A DNA stretch of 64,000 nucleotides, from the NCBI GenBank assembly GCA_029532415.1, contig JAQOTA010000047.1, forward strand, positions 868,001 through 932,000. Direction: 5' to 3'. Source of the stretch: Marasmius tenuissimus (Eukaryota > Basidiomycota > Agaricomycetes > Agaricales > Marasmiaceae). This document shows, in pieces, positions 44,778 through 56,713 of the stretch; within the stretch, counting starts at the first letter, position 1; each line of letters opens with the position of its first letter. A model generated the notes under the pieces. That model was not told the origin of the DNA and did not search any database. It saw only the letters and a program-made list of their open reading frames with translations. The translations under genes and the position numbers were made by a program.

Positions 44778-46973
44778 AAACAGGAAGGCCTCCAGTCCTG
44801 TTAGGTTGCTCACTTTATTGTAACGATTATTCATGCTATTTAATTGACCTGCCATCTTGTGCTTTCGATGTCTCGTTGTATTATTATGCCAGTTTTCTAG
44901 ATTATCATGTTGTATCATCTCGGAGCGGGTATATAACGCTCATGCTTTCCAAATGAAGACCGCTGTTTTTGACAGAACTAATTTATCTCTCTTGGAATAG
45001 TGGTCAGTTTGTCCTAGCTTCCCTTCGCCGTATCACGATTCGGGATCTCTTGCGCCCGCCCCACCTCTAATCTCCCCTCTTTCTCCAGTTCACGGCCACT
45101 AAAATTTCCCAACATGAATCTCACTGCAAATGTTTTGACAGCCACAAATCCGAAACATGGAATCCCGCACGATCACGCGTACTTTTACGATCCTGAGATT
45201 GTATCTTTGGGAATCAATCAGGGACGGTTGGAGGAAGGCCTTCAATACTATTGAGGCTTATGGGACTGGCGCCAACTCTCTCCGGTCAGACATGCCGAGC
45301 GGAGAGGTGGTAGCCACATCCATGTGTCGCTGTCTGCGTCCCTCCCGTTTTGAACGGGAGGGTTTTCCTAGTATAGAGGAGCCCCTCTAGAAATTGATTG
45401 GGTTTGGTCGATATGTCAGGTAAGTAACCCCTGAACGTGAGCGTGAACCTTGGATTGTTAGATTAAAATTAAAATGAACTCACGAGTCGTGGTCGCTTCC
45501 TACCGAGTCGGGACGTTCCAAGACAATCACTGTCAGACGACGTGTACTGATTCTTCCTCGACGGCGTCACGTTTTGGATGTACTTTCTAAGATATCGATG
45601 GGCTTTGGAGCTGGGCCATACCGAGAAGAACCAGCCCCGAATGTAGATGTACATATGAGGGCAAATACCAAGTCGGCGAGTTCGAGTCCCTTCTTCGGAA
45701 AACATACGAATCACCGGGGCAACTAGCGACGCCATCATGCCCAGTCAGGAATCAGGATGGTGCCTATATATCGACATAGTAGCAAGACTATCTATCAGAT
45801 AGAGCAACTTGAACAAAGCATCAGATGCTGAAACACCAAATAACGAGCTAGAGACCCTCAATGTCGATGATTTACCTGCCGATCCTGCACAAGCGCCAGA
45901 ATCAATCATCAGTGATGTACTACTGTATGGTCACGGGAAAGGATCGTCCAACTTCAAAGGCCTGGTAGCAATCTGTAGAGTCGCTCGACTCAATGCGAAG
46001 TAGAGGAGAGTAGAGGTCTGAGAAGAACGGACTTGAGCGCCAATCAAAGCAAGCTCCGGAACGAGCGCTTATTCGAAGCACCCGGGCCTTCGCTCCTGCC
46101 ACCATGTCCAGCCACGACCGAGCGGCGAGATCCCTACAGCAAAGGTGTGTTTGTAATAAATCCTCCTCAAGACCTAAGAAATGAAAAGCTGGGATCGGGA
46201 CGCTGAGCCCGAACTGAGTCAGGCTGCGTACTTGACGGGCACCACCACCGAGTATGAGATGTCTTAGAACTTCGTCTTCCCATTACTTTCTTGAAATCAC
46301 GGAGGCCGAAGAAAAGATAGCTTTGGGTTTTTGATCTCTTGGTGCTGCTTCCCTCCGAATTCCTGTACGGTGGCATGAGTCGAAAGTTGTCGTACACTGG
46401 CCGTCTTGCTTCGTCCCAGTGGACCATACTACCAACGCACATCGTCGGAATGAGCCCCGTGCCACATTGTAAAGGTCGCCGCTCAGCGAATGTTTCTTTC
46501 TGATCACGAATAGGATTATCAGTTAGCTCGGGAGTGTCGCGCTAGATTGATCCACTGCATAAAACATGTTCAGCCTGCTGCCTCTCTTCAAGCTGGTATT
46601 CCTCCATTGGTTTTCTTGACAATCTCCGCCTCTCAATAATCAATGGGCTGCGTACTGCGAAGAACTTGGGTACCCTGATTTACTAGTTATAAGCTCGTTA
46701 CCGAAGCAAACTCTCGACCGGGACCATCCCCTTCCGCCGGGAATGTCGTCTCACTCAAGGGTCACTCCCGAAATGCGTGTGTGGTATGAACATTGGGGGG
46801 CGTAGGAGAACTGGGGTGGTATACCCATCATAAGGCTACACTCAAATTCCGTTGCAGCCTGGTAAAGGTACTGAGTCTCCCCTCAGGCTCTTAGCAAATC
46901 AACAACTGAGGTAACGAGGCTTGGGAAAACCTAGGCGATTCCGGAGGTGTAGCAAGTACAAGCAAGCGTTTTA
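44778..46973. other. Gene-poor region up to the MITE
   Basis: No gene can be supported over 2.2 kb. A perfect short hairpin lies at 45340-45362. Frames at 45157-45390 (plus) and 45469-45738 (minus) carry no recognisable features. Confidence 0.45.
45340..45362. repeat. Perfect 10-bp hairpin with 3-nt loop
   Basis: CCCTCCCGTT-TTG-AACGGGAGGG, followed at once by a T-run (TTTT), giving the outline of an intrinsic-terminator-like or Pol III-type structure. Confidence 0.55.
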
Positions 46974-47677
46974 CTGGGTTTTGCATAATTCCGTGAAAAT
47001 GGGAAAAAAGTTTTTTGCCTTACGTGACCCGGTCCTGTACTTCCCGCCGCGACGGCAGGTGGGATTTTCCGAGAGGAACTGGAGGGTACTTTGTGGCGTG
47101 AGCGACGCAGGGCATATTGTCCTCGGGCTATGAAATCTTATGCTGAGTGGAATGATTAGAAATAACAATCTTGGTCCTTGTAAACACTTTGGTCATTGTA
47201 GTAGATGATTTTATGTGCCCATTTTCACTTCCCAGTTACATTGCAGCTTATCAATACATCACACAGTTTCGCACTCTGCAGCTGCTTTCCCTACCTGTTA
47301 ATAGAAACTGACCGTGACTGCAGGTTTCAAAACAATAAAGCAATGGTGTTATTCATGCTTCAAGAATCAGTCACTGAGTGAGGCTTGTAAGTTGTTGTCA
47401 CTGTGTTCATCCAGACGTTTACGGTAGTAGTGGTCAGTTTCAAAGCCCAGGTGGCCATGAGGCTTCAAAGCTCATCAAATACCTCAACATCCTGTACTGA
47501 TGACATTGAAGGAGAAGGCGTGTCGGGCGTGTCGATGTGCTAGCTACCCACTCACCGAATTGATCATGTACTGCGGGGTTTCAAAATGTCTCTGCCACTG
47601 CGGCTGGAAGTACCGGACCGGGTCACGTGGGGCAAAAAAACTTTTTTCCCATTTTCACGGAATTATGCAAAACCCAG
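46974..47677. mobile_element. 704-bp MITE with long terminal inverted repeats and TA target duplication
   Basis: The left end CTGGGTTTTGCATAATTCCG and onward is repeated in inverse at the right end (AATTATGCAAAACCCAG at 47661-47677). The similarity continues about 80-95 bp inward with few mismatches, including the A6GT6-like block and ACGTGACCCGGTCC. Both ends are flanked by TA (46972-46973 and 47678-47679), as expected for insertion by a Tc1/mariner-type transposase. No transposase frame is present inside, so the element is non-autonomous. Ends and TSD are read directly; the superfamily is inferred from the TA. Confidence 0.8.
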
Positions 47678-49136
47678 TACCGCGCGTTCTAAGTTTACCA
47701 CTTGGGATGATATTCTTGGACCGACGGGCAGACCCTACCACCTGCATGAAATATATTCCTGGGTGGTATTTAGTCCCTCTAGCATGAGAATCTTCTTATC
47801 GTTGACTAGTAACTCAATGAGACCGGGACTAACGAGCTATGGAACCGTTATCTACTAACTGTACCGTCACCAACTTTCGTCTCCGAATGTTCATTGGCGG
47901 ACTTGTCGAATGATTCGCCCCCCGTAGGGACATATTTGAGATTCGGTGACTGACCATTTAGCATGAGAAGTGTTGACGGTGTATCTAGGGTTGGGACGGG
48001 GAATGGATGTCCTCTCCGGGTCCCGATTCAGATATCCCAAGACTTCCGACCAGTTCCTCACATCTGGGTGTGAGCTGGTGAGCCCTGTTCAACGAACCGT
48101 AATTCTCTAGAGGGGACGAAGCCAAGGTCGTCCAAGTGCCAGTGAGTTAGAGAGGTCCAGAAGCTACGACCCGTGAGCTCGGAGCCTACCGAAGACTCGA
48201 CATTTTATGATCCAGGATGGAGAAGCACTCGAAGCTTGAAGGTCACGATACATGCTAGTCCAAAGAGAGGCGCTGCTTGAGCATTCGGTATCATCCATAT
48301 ATCCACCGCAACGCCACAGTGATAGTACGAATATCTGGAAGGTGAAGGTTGATGAATATATCCTCGGGATGAAACTGCTCGTTTGCCGGGAGAAGAGTTG
48401 GGTAGCGTGCTCGTTATCGTAGGTCAGTTAGATAGTCCGTGAGTTCGGAAGGCTAGTATCACTGACAGGGGCCAAACGGTGGGCCTTTGAAGCTACAAAG
48501 TTTGAACCCACAGAGGCGTAGCCTCAAAGGACACAGAACATACGCAAACACATCATGTCAGTTCTGTACTAGTGACATCGTCCAAGACTTAATTAATACC
48601 CACGACGCCACAGAGATACGAGGGTTGTTCAGGAGATGAATTCACTCGTCTGTCGGGAGAAGAACTTCTCTCCTTGGTCGCGTGCTCGTTATCGCCAGTT
48701 TCTAGTTTGATATGACCTCAGTGAGATGGTCTACGGCGGGGAAAGAACGGAACTTGTCTAGATTTTGACGTTGCCGAGGAATCGTCATGCGTAAAAGGAG
48801 GCGTGTACGGTGTGGCGCATGGTACCTTGCATGCAAAAGAGGTCTCCTGGGGGGTCCAAGCTGGATTCTCTTTGATGTATATATACCTAAAATTTCCCAG
48901 TAAGGTCAGTCGGTAGCTCGGCCGCATTGGGAACAAATCGTCCGGTGAAAAAAGAATGAAATCGAGGGTGGAAAAATAATCAAAGGCGGCTATGATCCGA
49001 ATTATGTAGGGTGCGGAGGGCCGGGGAGCAAGGGGGTAAGCTCCAGTACAGAGTACAAATATCCCACAAACAACGTCACCTCCTTGGCCTTAGCCTTGAA
49101 CCAGAACCACAAACTTCACTAGTCAACGAACGAAAC
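47678..49136. other. Gene-poor region with degenerate tandem repeat, ahead of OAT gene
   Basis: Two diverged copies of a roughly 275-295 bp unit are visible: ACGCCACAG at 48311 and 48605, and GCGTGCTCGTTATCG at 48405 and 48680. No gene is supported. Confidence 0.4.
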
Positions 49137-50732
49137 ATGTCACCCACAGCAATTACTTCGAATGCCCACTCAACCCCTTCAGCCAATCAACGTCCAGTTA
49201 AATCTAATACCGCTGGCACGGCATCCTCCGAGCATCTGATCCAAATGGAAGCGGAATATGGCGCACACAAGTGAGTAATGAGCGACTTTTGCTATTCCCT
49301 CAGCCAAGTACCACATTCATAAAAGCCTATTACTGACATTTATAATTTCTCCAGCTATCACCCATTACCGGTCGTCTTCGACAAAGCAAAGGGAGCGAAA
49401 GTATGGGATCCAGAAGGTCGCGAATATATCGACATGCTCGCTGCATACTCTGCAGTTAACCAAGGACATTCTCATCCACGCATTGTCGAGACCCTCATAA
49501 ACCAAGCACCTCGTTTAGCCCTATCTTCACGAGCATTCCACAACTCTCAGTTCCCACCGTTCGCGAAACAGATCACCGGGATGTTTGGCTACGACATGGT
49601 GTTACCCATGAACACTGGTGCAGAGGCCGTCGAGACTTCGTTGAAGCTAGCCAGAAAGTGGGGCTATAAAGTGAAGGGGATTCCCGACGGCAAGGCAAAG
49701 GTGCTCTCAGTGGAGGGCAACTTCCACGGACGGACCTTGGGAGTTATTTCCATGTCGACCGATCCGGAATCGAGAGGAGGTTTCGCTCCGTACCTCGAGG
49801 GTGTCGGACCAGTCTTTACCGACAGGGACGGAGAGGACCGTACGATCCGGTTTGGTGTCATAGAAGACGTGGAGAGAGCGTTTGAATTGTACGGTGATGA
49901 GGTGGCGGGCTTTTTGATCGAGCCTATTCAGGGAGAGGCCGGTGTCGTCGTTCCACCAGAGGGATACCTGACCAAGGTGGCCGCACTGTGCAAGGAATAC
50001 AACGTGCTCTTGATCTGTGATGAGATTCAGACTGGGTTGTGCAGGACGGGCAAGCTTTTGGCGTACGAATGGGAGAAGAATGTCAGACCGGATGTTGTCC
50101 TTTTGGGTAAGGCTTTGTCGGGTGGATGTACGTCTTCTCCTTTCTCTTCCCTCTCTTGATACTGATCACAATCACCGACAGTATACCCCGTATCTGCAGT
50201 CCTCGCAGACAAATCTGTCATGTTATGCATCCAGCCCGGTGAACACGGCAGCACGTATGGAGGGTACGTCTCATCACCCGTTCTCGTTATTCCATCATTG
50301 ACCCCCTCATCTTTTTTTGTTCCCAGTAACCCGCTGGGCTGCGCGATAGCCCAAACTGCCCTCCGTGTCCTCGTCGACGAAGACATGTCCTCCCGTGCAC
50401 TCAAACTCGGCGAAATATTCCGCTCCGGTGTCCTTTCACTCCAACAGTCCTCTCCTGGCGGTAGCCTTATCCGAAAAGTTCGCGGCCGAGGACTGTTCAA
50501 TGCCGTCGTGATCAAGGAACTCGAATTCACCGTGAACGGGAAGAAAGTTACCCGAACGGCGTGGGATGTCTGTCTGAGATTGAAGGAGAGGGGTGTGTTG
50601 GCCAAGCCGACGCATGGGGATATCATCAGGTTCTCTCCGCCGATTGTTATCGAGGAGGAGGACCTGAAGAGCGTGGTCAAGATCCTTGGGGAGGTGCTTG
50701 AGGGGATCGCGAAGGAGGGTGAGGTTGCGTAG
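49137..50732 (+). CDS. CAR2: Ornithine aminotransferase (PLP, class III)
   Basis: Converts ornithine and 2-oxoglutarate to glutamate semialdehyde and glutamate, in arginine catabolism. Four exons (49137-49270, 49355-50127, 50182-50263, 50327-50732) give 464 aa. The start [20 protein letters not shown] shows no mitochondrial presequence, consistent with the cytosolic fungal enzyme. Class III signature: [34 protein letters not shown], the PLP-binding [48 protein letters not shown], the cofactor Asp in [16 protein letters not shown], and the Schiff-base Lys in [32 protein letters not shown] spans the last intron. All catalytic residues are present. Confidence 0.95.
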
Positions 50733-51010
50733 TCTGGGGCGGATTTCTTTTGTGTTTCTGGAACTCGCATTTTGACGCTGTTCTCAATGTCAACTCGCAC
50801 GGACTTTAGGCTCCTGCTTATGCTTTGCTGTATTGTTAGCCCCAGATACGGGATTATGTGTGTACATAAGTACATAATGTATGATCTACCGTCCACATAC
50901 CATTACTTCGCTGTAATATGGCTGTCGGTTTCATTACTTAGCTACTTACTCCCTAGTGCTAGTATGACCTCAGAACAAAGATGTGTTGTTCTCCACGAGT
51001 CTACCTGTGA
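50705..51010 (+). repeat. Segmental duplication, block 1 (original, OAT 3' end)
   Basis: The last codons and downstream region of OAT are repeated at about 58568-58865, sharing for example GTATTGTTAGCCCCAGATAC, ACATACCATTACTTCGC and CAGAACAAAG. Confidence 0.8.
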
Positions 51011-51224
51011 GCATGTAGACGAACAAAGTTCCGAACGGGGTTCAGTGCGCGGCGTTCGCGAAGTCAAACCTTTGTTATCGGGAAGGAAAAGGGTGCTTTG
51101 ATCATATTGCCTGAAGAAAGAGAACAAAGACGGCTCGCCGAGTGGATTTGTAGATTGGCTTTGACCTACCCCTGGCGATTGGTTTCAAAATTCTATTGAA
51201 CCTTGAATCGTGCTTGGGCGCTTA

Positions 51225-51890
51225 CACAATCTCGCAAAGGTTGAGACTTGACACCCACAAGTACCCATGAATCGACCAGGCTCATCCTTACTTTCCTCTC
51301 TCTTTCAATCTAATTCACCCTCACCTCTACATGTTACATGTATCAAAACAAGAGATGCACTGCACCTTTTCTTTTTTAAACCAACGCGCCTAAAACGAAC
51401 CGTGGGTGCACCCGAACATCCAGTTGTGATGGCCATGAGAAAAGAAGTTTTCGTCCTATACTATGGCACCACCCCTCACCATCTTCAATAAGGTTGCGAA
51501 CCGGAAAGGCTCCAAAGGGGACCTGGGACCGCCAGGTAAGTGAGAGGATCTTGAATTGGACCGAAATGTACCTCTGATCCTAGCCAAAGCAGAGAAAGAA
51601 CAAGTTGGATCGGACAAATCAGAAGAATATTCGGAAATTCGAAGCAAGATAAACACCTTTGCAGAGTCCAGCGAAGTGCTCCTGAATGCATTGGAGAGCG
51701 TTCAAGCCATCCATCCGTTCATTGGTAAGGTCTGCTGGGTCAAAAGTCTAGAGAAATTCTCAACCATGTCTTCCGAAGGCGTTGCCGTACTCGCATTCAA
51801 GGTTGTAGTGAGTTTGGAGTTGAAGCGACACGAGAACGATGACAAGGTGCTTTTCCTGTTGGTGAAAGTACAAGATATGATGAAGGTTCT
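51225..51890 (+). repeat. Segmental duplication, block 2 (original, 5' end of EF-hand/ZZ gene)
   Basis: Repeated at about 60510-61065. Shared strings include ACCCATGAATCGACCAGGCT, CTAAAACGAACCGTG and CCAAAGCAGAGAA. Confidence 0.8.
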
Positions 51891-54800
51891 CGTGCAGTAA
51901 GTGAGGACGTTCGTCAACCCACGTCGGCTCTGACTGGCAGGATAGACTACGTTCCATACCTCAGGGCGCAAGGGCTCAAGACCAGCCTGCCACCGTAGAA
52001 GAAATGCTGACCTCGCTCTGCAAAAAGATTGGAAAAGATATCAAGAATTGCGGGAATCTATGCGATATGTATTCAAAGCAGCCATTATTTGGTTCGTTTG
52101 AGTTGCAGAGTATTCTGGAAATGACTGCTGAATCAATATACAGCGAAAATTTTTAAGGGCCCGATATACGAGCTTCGCTTGGCTGATATGGGCGAAACGC
52201 TCGAGGAGCGTCGGAAAGAACTTCTACTTGTATTGATTATGTTTACCGCGGACGGCGTCCAATCTCTGCAAATCAGCATCCGTTCGACAGAGGAGAGCCT
52301 CAAGATGTTGCAACTATTTGAAATGTCACGGTCTCCGTTAGAACAGCAGTTGTCGGACTTCATCAAGTCAAAGGGTGGTGCAGAAAGGTGTATGAAGGAC
52401 GCGACCATATGGAAGGAGTTGACTGACATGCACAGCAAGTAAGATTCCTGGTTCGTTTCTACTCAAGGGATCTGACACAATTTTTCCTCGTCAGGGCCTC
52501 CTTCCCCAGCGAAACGGAACAGAACAACTACTCGCTACCCAACCTGAAACCCCATCCCTATCATCCTGCCCCAAGAGGCAGCCCTTTACGCATCGAAACT
52601 GGACAGAGCAACGAGGTCAGAGTGTTGGGGCGAGTCAAGGGACCTGGCTCCGGCCACCCCAAATCCCATTCTAATGATTCTTTCTCAAGCCGCGCCGGAT
52701 CACACTCCCCACACGACATGCATGGCAAGGCAAATTTGAAGGTCCCGGCGCAAAATATGCAGGGGATAGAGTTGAAACATGATATGGAACTCGATATTGA
52801 TGAGAGTATCCGACAGAACAGGATTGTTTTTGACCGCAAGTTCAAAGAGCAGCGACGTCAGCTGGAAGCCCTCGAGCAAACTGTCATTAAACAGGGAGAC
52901 CGAGTGGTGCATGCGGTACAGGAGGGCCCGCATGATAAGATTATCGACGAGGTAAGCTTCAACTCTTTGATATCATCCTGGTAGTTGAACGGGCCTGTAT
53001 AGGAATTGCGCGCTATTTGGAAAGAGATGGTGAGTTTTGCGTTCCCCGCCTCTCGCATGTATGAACCATAGCTTGATAGGGATGGAGAGTCGTCGTTCCA
53101 ACGTTCAAATTTGTTCCCACCCTACACGAATATCTTCTCGCTCGACATCATGACATGCAATCTGTCAGTGACCACTCCATTCGCCCACCTCCGCCAGAGA
53201 GCTTCTTAGTAGAGGAGATGTCTTCGTTGACCACAGCATTAGCCCTGGCGAAGCAACAGTCAGAAGACAAGTGGGCATTAGATTGTTTGCACCTTTCTGA
53301 TATGGGTCCGATTTGCGAGGCGTTTGACGCGGATGCGAGTGGGTACGTAAGTGTGTGGGAAGCAAACCAAGTGATGGTACTACGGCCAGATGGATGGAGG
53401 TGAGCGTTTCGGGACGTTCGTGTGGGTTTTCTTGAGCTAAACGCCTGCAGTCTTTTGCAGTGGCTGGCGTATTGGGCATCAGGTTCGGTTGATGCTCTCA
53501 CTCCATCTTGAATGTGCTAATACGTGCGCAGGTCGGCAACTCACGATTACCCAGTACAGAACACAGATTTGCGATGTATTGAGGGATATGCACGTTCTTC
53601 AACGAACCCACGTACTCCCCCTAAACCAATCTTCGGTTGACCACTACCTGGACGGAATGAAGATACTCGACCGAGTGCTAACGTCTGTCGCACAAGTGCC
53701 TTCCGACCGCCTGCCTGCAGGTGAACTCGCAGAACGGGTGGAGCAATATACAAGCACTGAAGAAAAAAGGATGGGCCGTATAATGGAGACTCTGAGATAT
53801 GAGATTGATGGCCAAGATACGATTGAGCTCATCACGAACCGGTACCAGATCGAAAGAGTACGTGTCTCCCTCATATATACCACCAGGAGGAGAGACTCAA
53901 CTCCTCTCCAGAATTTCTTCCCCCTTGTATACCTCCTTCTAAAACAACACCTCGCAATCATACGTACGGGCTGCTGTCATTTACTTAGCTGGCGGGAGCT
54001 GGAGATCGCCCGACAGTCACTCGAGGTTGTTTTCCGCGCTGTGAGAGCCAGGGTTTCGGTGTTGAAAGGTCCGAACGTTTTATTGTTCCTACTCGTAATA
54101 CCTTTCGCGTCCTGACCTCTCGAATAGATCTCTTGGCGCCGCGAAAGTCAAACTCGGTGTTCGAAGGATTGGAACGTTTTGGTTTTGGGATGGCAAGTTC
54201 TCCTTAATACGGCTGCCAGTGATTCCTGTTGAACCTGATCGAGCAAATTCACAGTATTGCAATGTATACCGCGGGATTGACGACTTCGTTAGTATTCCCA
54301 TTTCGGAAGAGAGTCTAATCCTGGAGGACCCCGTAGGGGACCCCACACCACAGGCACAATCTGAACCACCTCAATCGCAGAATGTCGAGGTTCTAGTGAA
54401 CATCGATGACGATGATGGGCCGCTCGATTTTGAGTCGTGCATCGGTGACCATATCAATGGGTATTGGAGTGGATTCCTCCAGGACAATGACCGCAATATT
54501 ATCGGGGGAGTGGTTCAGTTCTCGGTATCGGACTGGGACTCGCGGAACTTCAGCGGGGAAGGAAGTTACCATGGAGGGACCTTGCGAGTAAAGGGTAAGT
54601 TTGATCGGGATACGGGGACGGTAGAAGCTACAATCGCTGGTGTCGAAGATACCTGGGTGGGACCACTGGATGAGATGACGCATTTACGTGTTACTCTATC
54701 GGGCACAATGAAGGAAGTACCGGTAAGTACCGCTTCTTCATCTCTGCACCACTGGAAGCGCTTAATCTGCACTAGTCACCATATTTCTCGAACCAGTACA

Positions 54801-56713
54801 CCATTTCAGGCACCTGGCAGGATGTCGAGGAAGGTACCGACGGCGGTACTGTACTTCTGAGCCAAACCCCAGCCTGGGTACACCAATTTCGCTGGACACC
54901 TCCGATAATCCGCCGGGGGTTCCCGAAACCTGGACTGGCACCTCCATTGTCTCGAAGATTTCTGGACAGTCTAGCTACACTCCGATGGAAGTTCGCCCTT
55001 CGAGCCGTTTTTTATAGAATTCGGAGTGAACGAGGGGTCTTAAATGCAGCGTACTGTCTGCGAAAGCTGGAATTGATTAGGAAATCTGTTCAGCTACTTA
55101 AGCACTGCAAAGTGATGGGGAGACCTCATGTTGAGGACAAGTTTACGATGGAAATAATTGTGGGAGCGACTCGATATTTACCACCATCGGTTGTGCGCCT
55201 TTGTCATTGGCTTGCACAAAATGGATGGTGGCCGACCGTTCACTTGTGCGTGTTACACGAGTTCTCACATAGCCATTGACTGACATGATCCTCATAGCAA
55301 CTCGACGTGCCAATGCGGAATGACAGTGGTCGGGCATCGACTTTTGCATGTTATTAACCCTGGAGAGACAAAGGAGCTATGTTCGCATACGGGCATATCC
55401 CCGAGGTGGTTGCACAACTCAGGTCAAGTCAAATCATGGCGTTTCATTCATCGACGAGAGGCATCAGAACTCATATCAAAGGCCTCCGGAGTGAACATGA
55501 CTCTACTTAAAGCAAGGGAGTGGGGCGAGCCAGTGATATATGGCCTCAAATGCAGTGGTTGTGAGAAGTCTCTGGCCACGGATAGAACTAATTCGCCTGT
55601 GGTTATGTGGGCATGCCTGGTCTGCAGTGAGCTCTACTTTCATTCGGCCCGCAACTACTGCTAATACCCGTTCTCTCAGCCGTCTCAGAGACGAAACCCC
55701 CATTCGTCATCTGCACCAGATGCGAAGCCTTAGGCTTTTCATCTCCAGCGCACAATTCCCCAAAGCATCGATTTGACCATCACCTCCTCCGCATTAGTTC
55801 TGCAGGTCCCTGGCCACCCGTTGACACCGGCGTGCCTGTACAGATCTCTCCAACACGTCGACTCGACTACCACCCCTACCACAACAAGTCTGCATGGCCT
55901 TTGCCCCCCGTCCGCCCCGACCTTGCACAGAACCACCTAACGCAACAACCTGAGCACCACCCCCACCACATCAGATCTGCGGGCCCTTTGCCGCCCGTCA
56001 TCCCCTACCTTCCTGCACAGAATTACCCAATGCATCGACTTGAGCATCACCCACACCATATCAGGCCTGCAGGCCCTTTGCCGCCCGTTCGCCCAGAACT
56101 GCCTGTGGATCCTACAATATATCAATTTAGTGGCCATCACCCCCACCATGATCAATCTGCATGGCCTTTGCCGCCCGTTCGCCCCGACCTTGCACAGAAC
56201 CACCCAACCCAACGACTTGAGCACCACTCCCACCCTTTGCGGTTCGTTCGCCCAGACCCGCCAGTGGATCCTACAATATATCAATTCAGTGGCCATCACC
56301 TCCACCATGATCAATCTACATGGCCTTTGCCGCCCATCCGCCACGACTTGCCTTTACAGGACCCCCCAACGCATCAACTTAACCATCGCTCCCGCCACAT
56401 CAGATCTGTGGGTCCTTGGTTAGCCGTTGATACCGACCTGCCTGTACAGAATTCCCCAACAGATCGATTTAACTACCCCCACCACAACAGATCGGCAAGC
56501 CCTTCGCCGCTCGCGAGCCCCGACTCGCCTGAACAGAGCCCTCCAATGCGTCAAGTCGAGCATTACCCCCGCCACATCGGATCCGCAAGTCCCGGTTGGT
56601 CACCCGTTGACACTGACTCGCCTCTAGCGCTGGAAAATCGTTATGCTGATTCGGATGCAGACTCGGACACGGAAGGACGACTCAGTGACTACTATTCCTG
56701 TGAAAGCGAGTAG
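51463..56713 (+). CDS. Large EF-hand and ZZ-finger-like protein with C-terminal His/Pro repeats
   Basis: Long multi-exon gene of a type common in Agaricomycetes. Exon 1 (51463-51535) encodes MAPPLTIFNKVANRKGSKGD and joins exon 2 at 51594 (KAEKEQVGSDKSEEYSEIRS). The helical N-terminal domain continues AVLAFKVVVSLELKRHENDD and QDMMKVLVQ. Further helical segments lead to an EF-hand-like region: DCLHLSDMGPICEAFDADAS then GYVSVWEANQVM, with Asp/Ser/Tyr/Glu spaced as in a calcium loop, though position 12 falls outside a standard match. A beta-rich part follows (YHGGTLRVKGKFDRDTGTVE). The C-terminal third has paired Cys (TCQCG; YGLKCSGCEKS; WACLVC; FVICTRCEALG) and a final HRFDHHLLRIS, a ZZ-type zinc-finger pattern. 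The His/Pro repeats end it. Function unknown; exon borders approximate. Confidence 0.7.
55802..56640 (+). repeat. About ten His/Pro-rich protein repeats of roughly 29-30 residues
   Basis: Coding tandem repeat in the C-terminus of the EF-hand/ZZ gene. A typical unit is AGPLPPVRPELP followed by a variable part and HRLEHHPHHIRS. Two units share DPTIYQFSGHHxHHDQS, showing recent internal copying. The last units drift to VDTDLPVQNSPTDRFNYPHH. Confidence 0.85.

Noticed and set aside
45675..45700. tRNA gene suggested by a GAGTTCGAGTCCC B-box-like string
   Set aside because: No matching A box, anticodon arm or pairing acceptor stem at the right distance on the plus strand.
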